Shown here one piece after another: positions 22,332 to 30,858 of a DNA stretch of 64,000 bases. The notes under the pieces were generated by a model. That model was not told where the DNA came from. It worked only from the letters and a program-made list of their open reading frames with translations, and did no database searches. The stretch is from Alphaproteobacteria bacterium SS10. Lineage in GTDB: Bacteria; Pseudomonadota; Alphaproteobacteria; TMED2. The stretch covers positions 62,001 through 126,000 of the forward strand of contig JAHCML010000004.1 of NCBI GenBank assembly GCA_019192455.1, read 5' to 3'. Both the position numbers and the translations under genes were made by a program. Positions within the stretch are counted from its first letter, which is position 1, and every line of letters begins with the position of its first letter.

Positions 22332-23678
22332 ATGGCTTCAGCCGCGGAACAACTGGCAGCGAACCTAAACTTTGGGGCGTTTGCCAAAGCAACCGAGCTT
22401 AAAAAACGGATCCTTTTCACGCTGGCTGCGCTGGTCGTGTACCGCTTCGGCACCTATCTGCCGCTGCCTGGTATCGATACCCAGATCATGCAAGACATCT
22501 TCAATCAGAACCAGGGCGGTATCCTGGGGATGTTGGATGTGTTTGCCGGCGGCGCCTTTGGCCGCATGAGCATCTTCGCGCTCAACATCATGCCGTACAT
22601 CTCGGCCTCCATCATCATGCAGTTGATGACCACCGTCTCCCCGAAACTCGAGGCGTTGAAGAAGGAAGGCGAGACCGGCCGTAAGACGATTAACCAATAC
22701 ACCCGCTACCTGACGGTCATCCTGGCCTCGGTTCAGGCTTATGGCCTGTCCGTTGGCATGGAAAACCTGACCACTGGTACTGGTGAGACGGCGGTCATTG
22801 ATCCAGGCCTGTTCTTCCGGGCAACCGCTGTGATCACCCTGTTGGGTGGCACGATGTTCCTGATGTGGCTGGGTGAGCAGATCACCGCCCGGGGCATTGG
22901 TAACGGTATTTCCCTGATCATCTTTGCCGGCATTGTCGCTGAGCTTCCACGCTCCATGGCCTTCCTGTTTGAGCAGGTTCGTATTGGCGCCATGTCTGTC
23001 GCAATCCTGTTCGGCATCGCCATCATGGTGGTTGGTGTGATCGCGTTCTGCGTCTTCATGGAGCGGGCGCAACGCCGCGTATTGGTTCAGTATCCAAAAC
23101 GCCAGATGGGCAACCGGATGTATGGTGGCGATAGCACCCACCTGCCGTTGAAGCTCAACACCTCTGGTGTGATCCCACCGATCTTCGCGTCTGCTTTGCT
23201 GCTGCTGCCCCTGTCTGCTGTCAGCCTGTCCGGTGGTACCGGTCCAGCTTGGCTGCAAACCGTGAGTGCCCAGCTGCAGCACGGCCAGCCAACCTTCATG
23301 GTGCTCTACGCGGCCCTGATCACCTTCTTCGCGTTCTTCTACACCAGCATCGTGTTCAACCCCGATGATGTGGCGGACAACCTGCGCAAGTATGGTGGTT
23401 TCGTTCCTGGGACGCGCCCAGGTCAGAATACGTCTGAGTATCTGCAGCGGGTTCTAAATCGGATCACCTGCATTGGTGCCGCCTATCTGGTGCTGGTCTG
23501 TATGATCCCGGAATTCTTGATCTCACAGAATGCCTCGGTGCCGTTCTATTTTGGCGGTACCAGTTTGCTGATTGTTGTGACCGTGACCATGGATACGGTT
23601 AGCCAAATTCATTCCCATATGCTGGCCCACCAATATGAGGGGCTGGTCAAAAAGACAAAATTGCGGGGGAGACGCTAA
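22332..23678 (+). CDS. secY: Preprotein translocase subunit SecY
   Basis: Central channel protein of the Sec translocon in the inner membrane, working with SecE, SecG, SecA and the ribosome. The 448 residues show ten hydrophobic segments and family motifs: VYRFGTYLPLPGID near residue 36, GMLDVFAGGAFGRMSIFALNIMPYISASIIMQL, and the cytoplasmic loop with the SecA/ribosome contact region (FVPGTRPGQNTSEYL). It is followed by adk after five bases, the usual alphaproteobacterial pair. No rpmJ or infA lies between secY and rpsM. Confidence 0.99.
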   Translation: MASAAEQLAANLNFGAFAKATELKKRILFTLAALVVYRFGTYLPLPGIDTQIMQDIFNQNQGGILGMLDVFAGGAFGRMSIFALNIMPYISASIIMQLMTTVSPKLEALKKEGETGRKTINQYTRYLTVILASVQAYGLSVGMENLTTGTGETAVIDPGLFFRATAVITLLGGTMFLMWLGEQITARGIGNGISLIIFAGIVAELPRSMAFLFEQVRIGAMSVAILFGIAIMVVGVIAFCVFMERAQRRVLVQYPKRQMGNRMYGGDSTHLPLKLNTSGVIPPIFASALLLLPLSAVSLSGGTGPAWLQTVSAQLQHGQPTFMVLYAALITFFAFFYTSIVFNPDDVADNLRKYGGFVPGTRPGQNTSEYLQRVLNRITCIGAAYLVLVCMIPEFLISQNASVPFYFGGTSLLIVVTVTMDTVSQIHSHMLAHQYEGLVKKTKLRGRR

Positions 23679-23683
23679 AAACC

Positions 23684-24298
23684 ATGCAACTGATCATGTT
23701 TGGCCCGCCCGGTGCGGGTAAAGGAACCCAGTCAGCCCGTTTAGAAGAGCGCTATGGCTATAAGCAGCTCTCAACCGGCGACATGCTGCGTGAACTGTCC
23801 AAGAGTGGCACTGAGCTTGGCAATCAACTCAAAGAAGTTCTTGAATCTGGTCAGCTCGTCTCTGACGACATCATGGTTTCCATGATTGAGCAACGGATCC
23901 AGCAGCCCGATTGCAAGAACGGCTTCATCCTTGATGGCTTCCCACGTACCGAGGCCCAGGCCAAGGCGCTGGATGAGATGCTGTCGAAGAATGGCAGCCA
24001 GATCGACGCCGTGGTCGTGATGGAAGTCGATGAAGATGAGCTGTTCAAGCGCATCGAAAACCGCGCCAAGGAAGCCGGTGAGGGCAATGCCCGCGCTGAT
24101 GACAACGCGGAAACCCTGCGCAAGCGGCTTGAGGTCTACCACAACGATACCGCACCGGTTTTGCCCTTCTATGTGGCGAAAGGCGTGGTGAAGCGTATCG
24201 ATGGCATGGCCGAAATGGATAGTGTGACAGCGGCAATTGAAGCCAGCCTGGGCCTTGGCGGCCCAGCGGATGAGCGGAAAGCTGCCCCTGGCATGTAA
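23684..24298 (+). CDS. adk: Adenylate kinase, short form
   Basis: Cytosolic enzyme interconverting ATP + AMP and 2 ADP. It has 204 residues with the P-loop GPPGAGKGT at residues 7-15, the AMP-binding STGDMLR and DGFPRTEAQ motifs. Between LFKRIENR and AETLRKRLEVYH the usual LID domain with its four zinc-site cysteines is replaced by a short linker. This short form is common in Alphaproteobacteria. The residues beyond SLGL are a small C-terminal addition. Confidence 0.98.
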   Translation: MQLIMFGPPGAGKGTQSARLEERYGYKQLSTGDMLRELSKSGTELGNQLKEVLESGQLVSDDIMVSMIEQRIQQPDCKNGFILDGFPRTEAQAKALDEMLSKNGSQIDAVVVMEVDEDELFKRIENRAKEAGEGNARADDNAETLRKRLEVYHNDTAPVLPFYVAKGVVKRIDGMAEMDSVTAAIEASLGLGGPADERKAAPGM

Positions 24299-24320
24299 CC
24301 TGGTTTCACCAGGAAATTGG

Positions 24321-24340
24321 CCGGGGTTCGCCCCGGTTTT
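24321..24340 (+). terminator. Intrinsic terminator after adk
   Basis: CCGGGG at 24321-24326 and CCCCGG at 24331-24336 close a stable TTCG tetraloop and are followed by TTTT. A small CCTGG/CCAGG hairpin lies just upstream at 24299-24313. It separates the spc operon from the rpsM promoter. Confidence 0.8.
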
Positions 24341-24395
24341 GATGATTGGCCCCGTATCCCAGTAAATGCAGGGCTGATGCTTTCATTGTGGATGC

Positions 24396-24423
24396 TTGAC
24401 AGCGGGGGGCTTCTCCCTATACT
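24396..24423 (+). promoter_or_regulatory. Sigma-70 promoter of the alpha operon
   Basis: TTGACA at 24396-24401 and TATACT at 24418-24423 are separated by 16 bases, close to the housekeeping consensus. The downstream CCGCCCG is a GC-rich discriminator, as in stringently controlled promoters. Transcription should start near 24430 and read rpsM-rpsK-rpoA-rplQ. Confidence 0.88.
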
Positions 24424-24429
24424 CCGCCC

Positions 24430-24673
24430 GCATTCCGGCTACCGCGATGTTTTTGCAACTAATTAAACTGGCGCTCATGACGCTGGTGACGGGTTGTAAA
24501 GGCTGGCAGCTGGACACCAGTTTGCTGACACAAGACACAGGTCTCGATACCGGGCCGATTTATCGGTTCTCGTCGAGGCCTTTTGAGCGTTTTACCCGAA
24601 CCACGTTTGGCCGGGTTTTATGAAACTGATGGTGACCGTCTGGTTCGGTTGCCAAGACAGATGGAGATGACAC
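24430..24673 (+). promoter_or_regulatory. Long structured 5' leader of rpsM
   Basis: About 240 untranslated bases. GGTCTCGA (24540-24547) pairs with TCGAGGCC (24573-24580, one G-U), enclosing CCGA/TCGG (24555-24566), and the outer stem is followed by TTTT, which is terminator-like. In E. coli this operon is repressed by S4; no rpsD is present here, so the ligand, if any, is unknown. GGAG at 24663 is the rpsM ribosome-binding site. Confidence 0.55.
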
Positions 24674-25042
24674 GTGGCGCGTATTGCTGGCGTCAACATT
24701 CCGACGAATAAGCGGGTGGAAATTGCCCTCCGCTACATTCACGGCATTGGTCCTCATTCGGCCAAGCAGATCTGTGACAAGATCGGAATTGAGAGCGCAA
24801 CCCGGGTAAACCAACTGACCGAAGATCAGGTCGTTCGTATCCGTGAAACCATTGACGCTGACTATTCGGTTGAGGGTGACCTTCGCCGTGAAGTCGCGAT
24901 GAACATCAAGCGTTTGATGGATATGGGCTGCAACCGTGGCCTTCGCCATCGTCGTGGCCTGCCAGTGCGCGGTCAACGGACCCACACCAACGCTCGGACC
25001 CGTAAGGGCCCAGCCAAGCCAATCGCTGGTAAGAAGAAGTAA
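24674..25042 (+). CDS. rpsM: 30S ribosomal protein S13
   Basis: S13 is at the top of the 30S head, contacting P-site tRNA and L5. It has 122 residues with [48 protein letters not shown] and a basic tail. The start is GTG 24674 after GGAG at 24663. It opens the alpha operon behind its own promoter. Confidence 0.99.
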   Translation: MARIAGVNIPTNKRVEIALRYIHGIGPHSAKQICDKIGIESATRVNQLTEDQVVRIRETIDADYSVEGDLRREVAMNIKRLMDMGCNRGLRHRRGLPVRGQRTHTNARTRKGPAKPIAGKKK

Positions 25043-25047
25043 TCATC

Positions 25048-25443
25048 ATGGCTAAACAACAAGCTGCAGGCCGCGTGCGTCGCCGCGAGCGGAAGAACAT
25101 CACCGCTGGCATTTGCCATGTGAACGCGACCTTCAACAACACCCTGATCACCATCTCCGATGCCCAGGGCAATGCGATCTCCTGGTCCTCCGCTGGTAGC
25201 CAAGGCTTCAAAGGCTCGCGGAAGTCGACCCCTTACGCAGCACAGGTTGCTGCTGAGGATGCTGGTCGTAAAGCCCAAGAGCACGGGATGAAGACCCTGG
25301 AAGTTAACGTGAAGGGCCCAGGCTCAGGCCGCGAAAGCGCGCTTCGTGCTCTGCAGTCCATCGGCTTCCAGATCACCAGCATTCGCGACGTTACGCCAAT
25401 TCCACACAATGGCGTCCGTCCACCGAAGAAACGCCGCGTCTAA
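25048..25443 (+). CDS. rpsK: 30S ribosomal protein S11
   Basis: S11 forms part of the 30S platform and mRNA exit channel. It has 131 residues with [39 protein letters not shown], and [13 protein letters not shown], followed by [17 protein letters not shown] at the end. It follows rpsM by five bases. A 235-base structured gap precedes rpoA. Confidence 0.99.
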   Translation: MAKQQAAGRVRRRERKNITAGICHVNATFNNTLITISDAQGNAISWSSAGSQGFKGSRKSTPYAAQVAAEDAGRKAQEHGMKTLEVNVKGPGSGRESALRALQSIGFQITSIRDVTPIPHNGVRPPKKRRV

Positions 25444-25463
25444 TTAAGACAGGCAACTGAATT

Positions 25464-25553
25464 TGGCGCTGGTCCGAAAGACCGGCGCCATTTGCTGCGC
25501 TAACCACAGCATTGATCGGTTTTGGGATGGCTTTGGATCCGGTTACGGATCCA
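25464..25553 (+). promoter_or_regulatory. Two hairpins in the rpsK-rpoA gap
   Basis: TGGCGCTGGTC (25464-25474) pairs with GACCGGCGCCA (25480-25490; one G-U) around a CGAAA loop and is followed by TTTG, a weak terminator shape. TGGATCCG (25534-25541) pairs perfectly with CGGATCCA (25546-25553). Together they suggest attenuation or mRNA processing between the S11 and RNA polymerase alpha genes. Confidence 0.5.
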
Positions 25554-25678
25554 CCCACGGCAGATCGGGACAGGAAGGCGCTGACCGTTCATTCGAACTG
25601 CCCGGATGATCGGACGACCTCAACCCGGCAGAGGGGTGCTTTAAGCCGCGCCCCGCATTTTATGAGGTGGCTTTAACC

Positions 25679-26698
25679 ATGATTATTCAAAAGAACTGGC
25701 AAGAACTGATTAAGCCTAACCAGCCAATGGTTCAGCTGGGCGACGATGCGGAACGCGCTGCGTCCATCACCATTGAGCCGCTGGAGCGTGGCTTTGGCTT
25801 GACCATCGGTAACGCGCTGCGCCGCGTTCTGCTGTCGTCGCTGCAAGGTGCCGCTGTGACCTCGATCCAGATCGAAGGCGTGCTGCACGAGTTCTCTTCC
25901 ATCCCAGGTGTGCGTGAAGACGTCACCGATATCGTTCTCAACATCAAAACCCTTGCCCTGCGTATGCACGCAGAGGGCACCAAGCGGATGCGCCTGGTTG
26001 CTGAAGGCCCAGGTGAGGTGACCGCCGGTGCGATCGAAACCGGTGCTGACATTGAGATCATGAACCCAGATCTCGTGCTCTGCACCCTCGATGCTGACGC
26101 TAAGCTGGTTATGGAGATGACCGTTGAGACCGGCAAAGGCTACCGTCCAGCTGCTCAAAACCGTCCAGAGGACGCGCCAATCGGCCTGATCCCAGTGGAC
26201 AGCGTTTTCTCTCCAGTCCGTAAAGTCGCCTATAAAGTCGACAACACCCGGGTTGGTCAGATCACTGACTATGACAAGCTGTCGATCTCGATTGAGACCA
26301 ATGGCGCTGTCTCCCCAGAAGATGCGCTGGCGCTTTCCGCCCGCATCCTTCAGGACCAGCTGCAGGTCTTCATCAACTTCGAAGAGCCAAAAGATCAGCA
26401 ACCAGAGGAAGAAGCTGGCGAACTGCCATTCTCCAAGCATCTGCTGCGTAAGGTTGATGAGCTTGAGCTGTCTGTCCGTTCGGCTAACTGCCTGAAGAAC
26501 GACAACATCGTCTATATCGGTGACCTGGTTCAGAAGACCGAAGCTGAAATGCTCCGCACCCCGAACTTTGGCCGCAAGTCCTTGAACGAGATTAAGGAAG
26601 TGCTGAGCCAGATGGGTCTGCATCTCGGCATGGAAGTTGAGAGCTGGCCACCAGACAACATCGAAGAGCTCGCTAAGAAACTGGAAGAGCCCTTCTAA
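25679..26698 (+). CDS. rpoA: RNA polymerase alpha subunit
   Basis: Alpha dimer starts assembly of RNA polymerase, and its C-terminal domain binds UP elements and activators. From ATG 25679 ([15 protein letters not shown]) it has 339 residues. The N-terminal domain has [27 protein letters not shown] (dimer/beta contacts); the C-terminal domain has [23 protein letters not shown] and [16 protein letters not shown] at 25667 would add four residues and is less likely. Confidence 0.99.
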   Translation: MIIQKNWQELIKPNQPMVQLGDDAERAASITIEPLERGFGLTIGNALRRVLLSSLQGAAVTSIQIEGVLHEFSSIPGVREDVTDIVLNIKTLALRMHAEGTKRMRLVAEGPGEVTAGAIETGADIEIMNPDLVLCTLDADAKLVMEMTVETGKGYRPAAQNRPEDAPIGLIPVDSVFSPVRKVAYKVDNTRVGQITDYDKLSISIETNGAVSPEDALALSARILQDQLQVFINFEEPKDQQPEEEAGELPFSKHLLRKVDELELSVRSANCLKNDNIVYIGDLVQKTEAEMLRTPNFGRKSLNEIKEVLSQMGLHLGMEVESWPPDNIEELAKKLEEPF

Positions 26699-26707
26699 GA
26701 CTTACCC

Positions 26708-26737
26708 GCTATCCCCGGCTGACCGGTCGGGGATAGC
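26708..26737 (+). terminator. Hairpin after rpoA, partial terminator
   Basis: GCTATCCCC at 26708-26716 pairs with GGGGATAGC at 26729-26737 and is followed by CCTTTATCC. The T-run is short, so read-through into rplQ, 113 bases downstream, is likely. Confidence 0.55.
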
Positions 26738-26850
26738 CCTTTATCCGGGCCATGGTGGCCCATCCCGAGCGTACTGCTAGTTGGGCGTTCGGATTTGCAA
26801 TCGGGCTCTAATGTTAAGAGCACCGGCTTAGTTAAAAGAGGAGTGAAGCC

Positions 26851-27270
26851 ATGCGACACCGTCGTTCCGGCCGTAAGCTAAATCGTGAAGCAAGCCACCG
26901 TAAGGCGCTGTTTGCGAACTTGTCCAAGTCACTGATCCAGCATGAGCAGATCGTGACCACCCTGCCAAAGGCAAAAGACCTGCGTCGCGTTGTCGACAAG
27001 CTGATCACCCTCGGTAAAAAGGGTGGCCTCGCTAACCGTCGCCGCGCCTTTGCCACGCTTCGTGATGACGAGCTGGTTGCTAAGCTGTTTGACACCCTGG
27101 CTGAGCGTTACAAAGAACGCCCAGGTGGTTACACCCGCGTTCTGAAGGCTGGCTTCCGCTATGGCGATGCTGCCCCAATGGCCGTGATTGAGCTGGTCGA
27201 CCGCGACCCAGATGCCAAAGGCTCTGGTCAGGTTGATGCTGATGAGACCGATGCCGCAGATGCTGCGTAA
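26851..27270 (+). CDS. rplQ: 50S ribosomal protein L17
   Basis: L17 sits near the tunnel exit of the large subunit. The 139 residues show [28 protein letters not shown] and [28 protein letters not shown]. The C-terminus is a short Asp/Ala-rich tail. The start follows AAGAGGAG. It is the last gene of the alpha operon, and its end overlaps a small lipoprotein gene. Confidence 0.99.
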   Translation: MRHRRSGRKLNREASHRKALFANLSKSLIQHEQIVTTLPKAKDLRRVVDKLITLGKKGGLANRRRAFATLRDDELVAKLFDTLAERYKERPGGYTRVLKAGFRYGDAAPMAVIELVDRDPDAKGSGQVDADETDAADAA

Positions 27271-27568
27271 CATCCTGATCCCTGGCGCTTTAGCTCGACT
27301 GCACGCGCTGCTGCTAATCCTCGTAGTGATGGCGATTGCCGGCTGCGAAGAATTGCGGCGGACGGAATCGGGTATTGAGCCCTCCGCACGTGAGCAGATT
27401 GATCAGTGCCTGGCATCTTGTCAGCGTGATCACTCCATCTGCCTGGAGAGCACGGCGCCAGACACCTCGCATTCTAGCTCTTTTGCCGCTGCCCAGCAGT
27501 GCGATCGTGGCCTGAGCTCTTGCTTTGATCTGTGCCGCGGTATTGGCGATCAGCCTGCCACGTTCTAA
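27251..27568 (+). CDS. Small cysteine-rich putative lipoprotein
   Basis: Unrecognised gene of about 105 residues if started at ATG 27251 (or ATG 27260), overlapping the end of rplQ. The N-terminus is a signal peptide with a hydrophobic run ([10 protein letters not shown]) and lipobox AIAGC, so the mature protein would be lipid-anchored. The mature part has six more cysteines with mirror-image spacing: C-x3-C-x6-C, then C-x6-C-x3-C. This suggests a disulfide-linked helical hairpin in the periplasm. A strong terminator follows, so it would be the last gene of the alpha-operon transcript. No known family is assigned. Confidence 0.65.
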   Translation: MPQMLRNILIPGALARLHALLLILVVMAIAGCEELRRTESGIEPSAREQIDQCLASCQRDHSICLESTAPDTSHSSSFAAAQQCDRGLSSCFDLCRGIGDQPATF

Positions 27569-27589
27569 GACGATTTCTATGTTAAGCGT

Positions 27590-27620
27590 AAAGCGCGGTA
27601 CCAGACGGTGCCGCGCTTTT
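27590..27620 (+). terminator. Intrinsic terminator of the alpha operon
   Basis: AAAGCGCGGTACC (27590-27602) pairs with GGTGCCGCGCTTT (27607-27619) through 13 positions with one G-U pair, an AGAC loop and a TTTT tract ending at 27620. It closes the ribosomal run before the htrA-type gene. Confidence 0.88.
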
Positions 27621-27673
27621 GCTTTGCGTGGGCGCCGCCGGTGACCTACATCCAATAAACCGACTGATCTGGA

Positions 27674-29119
27674 ATGCTCTTGAGCCAAGCCATGCGCCTT
27701 CTCACCGCCCTATTGTTTGCCCTGACCCTGCTGCTCCAGGCCCCTGCATTCGCGCAGGATGATAGCCGGAACACCATGGCGGATGATGAGGCCGTGCCGG
27801 AAACCCGAGAGCAAATTCAGCTCTCCTTCGCCCCGCTGGTTCGCGAGGCGACCCCGGCCGTCGTCAACATCTTCACCAGCAAGCGTGTTGTTCGCCCGGC
27901 GAACCCGTTGTTCAACGACCCGTTCTTCCGGCGTTTCTTTGGTGACCGGCTTGGCCCACAACGCCAGCAGGACCAGAACTCCCTAGGCTCAGGCGTGATC
28001 GTCCGGGCTGAGGGGCTGATTGTTACCAATGAGCATGTGGTGCGTGGGGCCGATGAAATTCGTGTTGTCCTGTCTGACCGGCGGGAGTTTGCCGCCCAGG
28101 CGATCCTGGAGGATGAGCGGACCGATCTGGCCGTCTTGCGGATTATTGATGAACTGTCTGAGCCGCTGCCGGCCCTTGAGTTTTCGGACAGTGATGAAGC
28201 CGAGGTGGGGGATATCGTCCTCGCCATCGGTAACCCCTTTGGTGTTGGTCAGACGGTAACCAGCGGCATTATCTCAGCGCTGGCCCGCACCGATGTTGGG
28301 GTCAATGACTACTCCTTCTTCATTCAGACCGATGCCGCCATTAACCCGGGTAATTCCGGTGGTGCCTTGCTTGGGCTCGATGGTCGGTTGCTGGGGGTGA
28401 ACACCGCCATCTTTTCCCGCGATGGTGGTTCGCTCGGCATTGGTTTTGCCATTCCGGCCAATATGGTTCGGACCGTCGTCCTAGCGGCAGAGGAGGGGGG
28501 CGAGCTGCGCCGCCCATGGATTGGCGCCAATGGTCAGCCGGTGACCCCAGACCTCATGCGGGCCATTGGCATTGACCGCCCCGCCGGCGTGTTGCTTACC
28601 CGTATTCATCCTGACGGCCCGGCCGATCGGGCGGGGCTTGAGATTGGTGATGTCATTCTGGGCATTAACAACCGCATGGTCGATGACCCCGGTGCCCTTC
28701 GGTTCCGGGTGGCCACCCTGCCAGCCGATGAACAGACATCCCTCGACTATTGGCGCGATGGTGAGCGGGAAGAGGCTGAGATTATTCCGGTCCTACCGCC
28801 ATTTGATCCTGAACCGGACACGACGCTCCTCGGCGGGCGTCACCCGCTATCCGGTGTTTCCGTATCCAACCTGTCACCAGGCTTGGCTGAGCAGCTGGGT
28901 TTCAATGGCGACCCGGAAGGGGTGATCATTTTTGATATCGCCCCACGCAGCGCAGCGCGCCGGTTCGGCTTCCGGGTTGGTGATGTGGTGCTGTCGATCA
29001 ACGGCACTAAGATCGAAGAGGTGGACGCCCTTGCGGCCATTCTTCGTCAGCCGTCACGCACCTGGGATGTCTCTCTGCGACGGGGTGAGCGCGTCATCAA
29101 TGCGGTCTTGAGAATTTGA
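27674..29119 (+). CDS. HtrA/Deg-family periplasmic serine endoprotease
   Basis: Do-type protease/chaperone acting on misfolded envelope proteins. The 481-residue precursor has a signal peptide (cleavage near APAFAQ, residue 28). The trypsin-like domain carries the catalytic triad His121 (TNEHVV), Asp151 (TDLAV) and Ser228 (GNSGG). Two PDZ domains follow (about 275-365 and 385-478). The loop PNPLFNDPFFRRFFG resembles the Deg LA loop. The start is ATG 27674; ATG 27692 is an alternative. The stop overlaps the start of rarA. DegP and DegQ cannot be told apart from this alone. Confidence 0.95.
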   Translation: MLLSQAMRLLTALLFALTLLLQAPAFAQDDSRNTMADDEAVPETREQIQLSFAPLVREATPAVVNIFTSKRVVRPANPLFNDPFFRRFFGDRLGPQRQQDQNSLGSGVIVRAEGLIVTNEHVVRGADEIRVVLSDRREFAAQAILEDERTDLAVLRIIDELSEPLPALEFSDSDEAEVGDIVLAIGNPFGVGQTVTSGIISALARTDVGVNDYSFFIQTDAAINPGNSGGALLGLDGRLLGVNTAIFSRDGGSLGIGFAIPANMVRTVVLAAEEGGELRRPWIGANGQPVTPDLMRAIGIDRPAGVLLTRIHPDGPADRAGLEIGDVILGINNRMVDDPGALRFRVATLPADEQTSLDYWRDGEREEAEIIPVLPPFDPEPDTTLLGGRHPLSGVSVSNLSPGLAEQLGFNGDPEGVIIFDIAPRSAARRFGFRVGDVVLSINGTKIEEVDALAAILRQPSRTWDVSLRRGERVINAVLRI

Positions 29120-30450
29120 GCGGGTCAAAAGCACAGCAAGCGCCGGGGCTGTTCGCCGCCGATGCGCCGCGACCGCTGGCCGATCGCCTCCGTCCCGGTG
29201 ACCTGACCGATATTGTTGGCCAGGACCATTTGGTTGGCGCGGATGGCACCTTGACCAGGCTGTTTGCCGATGGCCAGTTGCCGTCTCTAATCCTTTGGGG
29301 GCCGCCTGGTTGCGGTAAGACATCGACCGCACGGTTGGTGGCAGGGCATACCGACCTCGCCTTTGAGCCGTTATCGGCTGTCTTCTCTGGTGTTGCTGAC
29401 CTTCGTAAGGTCTTTGACCGTGCCGCCGAGCGTCGGGCGGCCGGGCAGGGAACTTTGCTCTTCGTTGATGAGATCCACCGCTTCAACCGGGCCCAGCAGG
29501 ATGCCTTCCTCCCCTATGTTGAGGAGGGGGTGGTGACCCTGGTCGGTGCTACGACCGAGAACCCGTCCTTCGAGCTGAACGCGGCCTTGCTGTCCCGCTG
29601 TCATGTGCTGGTGCTGAAGCGGTTGGAGAGCAGCGCACTGAACCAGCTGCTCGACCGTGCCGAGGCTGAGCTAGGCAAATCACTGCCATTGGAAGCAGAG
29701 GCCCGGGAGACACTTTTGGCCATGGCCGATGGTGATGGGCGCTACCTAATCAATCTAGTCGAGCAGATCGCCGGGATTGAAGAACCGCTGGATAGTCAGG
29801 CGCTGATGGCCCGGCTGCAGAAGCGGGCGCCGGTCTACGATAAGGGGCAGGACAGCCACTACAATCTAATCAGCGCCTTGCATAAATCCGTTCGGGGATC
29901 AGATGCGGATGCTTCCCTTTATTGGATGGCGCGGATGTTGGCCGGCGGTGAAGACCCGCATTACATCGCCCGGCGCCTAGTCCGTATGGCGGTTGAGGAT
30001 ATTGGCCTCGCCGATCCGCAAGCCGTTGGTGTGACACTCGAGGCCTGGCAGGTTTATGAACGCCTCGGCTCACCAGAGGGTGAATTGGCATTAGCCCAGG
30101 CGGTTATCTATCTCGCCACCGCACCGAAGAGTAATGCAGCTTACAAGGCCTACAAGTCGGCGGTCCGTTCGGCCAAGGAAACCGGCTCACTAACCCCACC
30201 AGCCCATATTCTGAATGCCCCAACCAAGCTGATGAAGGAAATCGGCTATGGCGCCGGGTATGAGTATGACCACAACGCGGCCTCTGGCTTCTCAGGGCAG
30301 GACTATTTCCCCGATGAGATGCCGCGGCAGCAGTTCTACGAGCCGGTGGAACGTGGATTTGAGCGAGAGATCAACAAGCGGTTGGCCTATTGGAACCGGT
30401 TGCGCGGCGAACGCTCTAGCGCTACCGATGGCACCGGTTCTGAGGAATAG
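29116..30450 (+). CDS. rarA: Replication-associated recombination protein A (AAA ATPase)
   Basis: MgsA/WRNIP1-type clamp-loader-like ATPase acting at stalled replication forks. Walker A is GPPGCGKT at residues 62-69 and Walker B is LLFVDEIHRF near residue 115; the sensor TTENPSFELNAALLSR and the C-terminal tetramerisation domain (YWMARMLAGGEDPHYIARRL) are present. The length of 444 residues is normal. The start is the TTG at 29116 inside a TTGA overlap with the protease stop; no ATG is available at the family N-terminus. Confidence 0.96.
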   Translation: MSGSKAQQAPGLFAADAPRPLADRLRPGDLTDIVGQDHLVGADGTLTRLFADGQLPSLILWGPPGCGKTSTARLVAGHTDLAFEPLSAVFSGVADLRKVFDRAAERRAAGQGTLLFVDEIHRFNRAQQDAFLPYVEEGVVTLVGATTENPSFELNAALLSRCHVLVLKRLESSALNQLLDRAEAELGKSLPLEAEARETLLAMADGDGRYLINLVEQIAGIEEPLDSQALMARLQKRAPVYDKGQDSHYNLISALHKSVRGSDADASLYWMARMLAGGEDPHYIARRLVRMAVEDIGLADPQAVGVTLEAWQVYERLGSPEGELALAQAVIYLATAPKSNAAYKAYKSAVRSAKETGSLTPPAHILNAPTKLMKEIGYGAGYEYDHNAASGFSGQDYFPDEMPRQQFYEPVERGFEREINKRLAYWNRLRGERSSATDGTGSEE

Positions 30451-30465
30451 GTAAGGCAGTTCGAT

Positions 30466-30858
30466 ATGGCGGTCTCAATCCCCACCATCTTGGCGGTGGC
30501 CGGTGGCGGTGCCTTGGGCGCTGTGAGCCGCTATGGCGTTGGGGTTGCGATGGGGCGGTGGCTTGGGCATGGGTTTCCCGTGGCCACGCTGACTGTGAAC
30601 ATCGTTGGCTCTTTTGCCATGGGTGTTCTGATTGCCCTGCTGGCCCATTATGGCGGCGGTCAAACCCTGCGTGCCTTCCTCGCCGTTGGTTTTTTGGGTG
30701 CCTTTACCACCTTCTCTGCCTTCTCCCTTGATACCATTCTATTGGTTGAGCGGGGGCAAACAGGGTTGGCGGCAATCTATGTGGCGGGCTCGGTGATTGG
30801 GTCTGTCGCAGGTCTTTTTCTAGGGCTGCATCTGATTAGGCAGCTGGTGGCGTCATGA
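30466..30858 (+). CDS. crcB: Fluoride exporter CrcB/FluC
   Basis: Small inner-membrane fluoride channel that works as a dual-topology dimer. The 130 residues have four hydrophobic segments, the GGALGAVSRY start motif, TLTVNIVGSF (with the pore Asn) and GFLGAFTTFSAFS (the phenylalanine box region). No fluoride riboswitch is visible in the 15-base gap upstream. It overlaps the next gene by ATGA. Confidence 0.95.
   Translation: MAVSIPTILAVAGGGALGAVSRYGVGVAMGRWLGHGFPVATLTVNIVGSFAMGVLIALLAHYGGGQTLRAFLAVGFLGAFTTFSAFSLDTILLVERGQTGLAAIYVAGSVIGSVAGLFLGLHLIRQLVAS

Noticed and set aside
22365-23282. Long minus-strand frame opposite secY
   Set aside because: Antisense to a clear secY; composition (Gln/Arg/His-rich) is that of a shadow frame.
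24447-24623. Short reading frame in the rpsM leader with a lipobox-like LVTGC
   Set aside because: It lies between a strong promoter and rpsM, has no ribosome-binding site or family match, and overlaps the leader hairpins.
25673-26623. Long minus-strand frame opposite rpoA
   Set aside because: Shadow of a highly biased gene; no family features.
30451-30465. Fluoride riboswitch upstream of crcB
   Set aside because: The gap is only 15 bases and cannot hold the aptamer.
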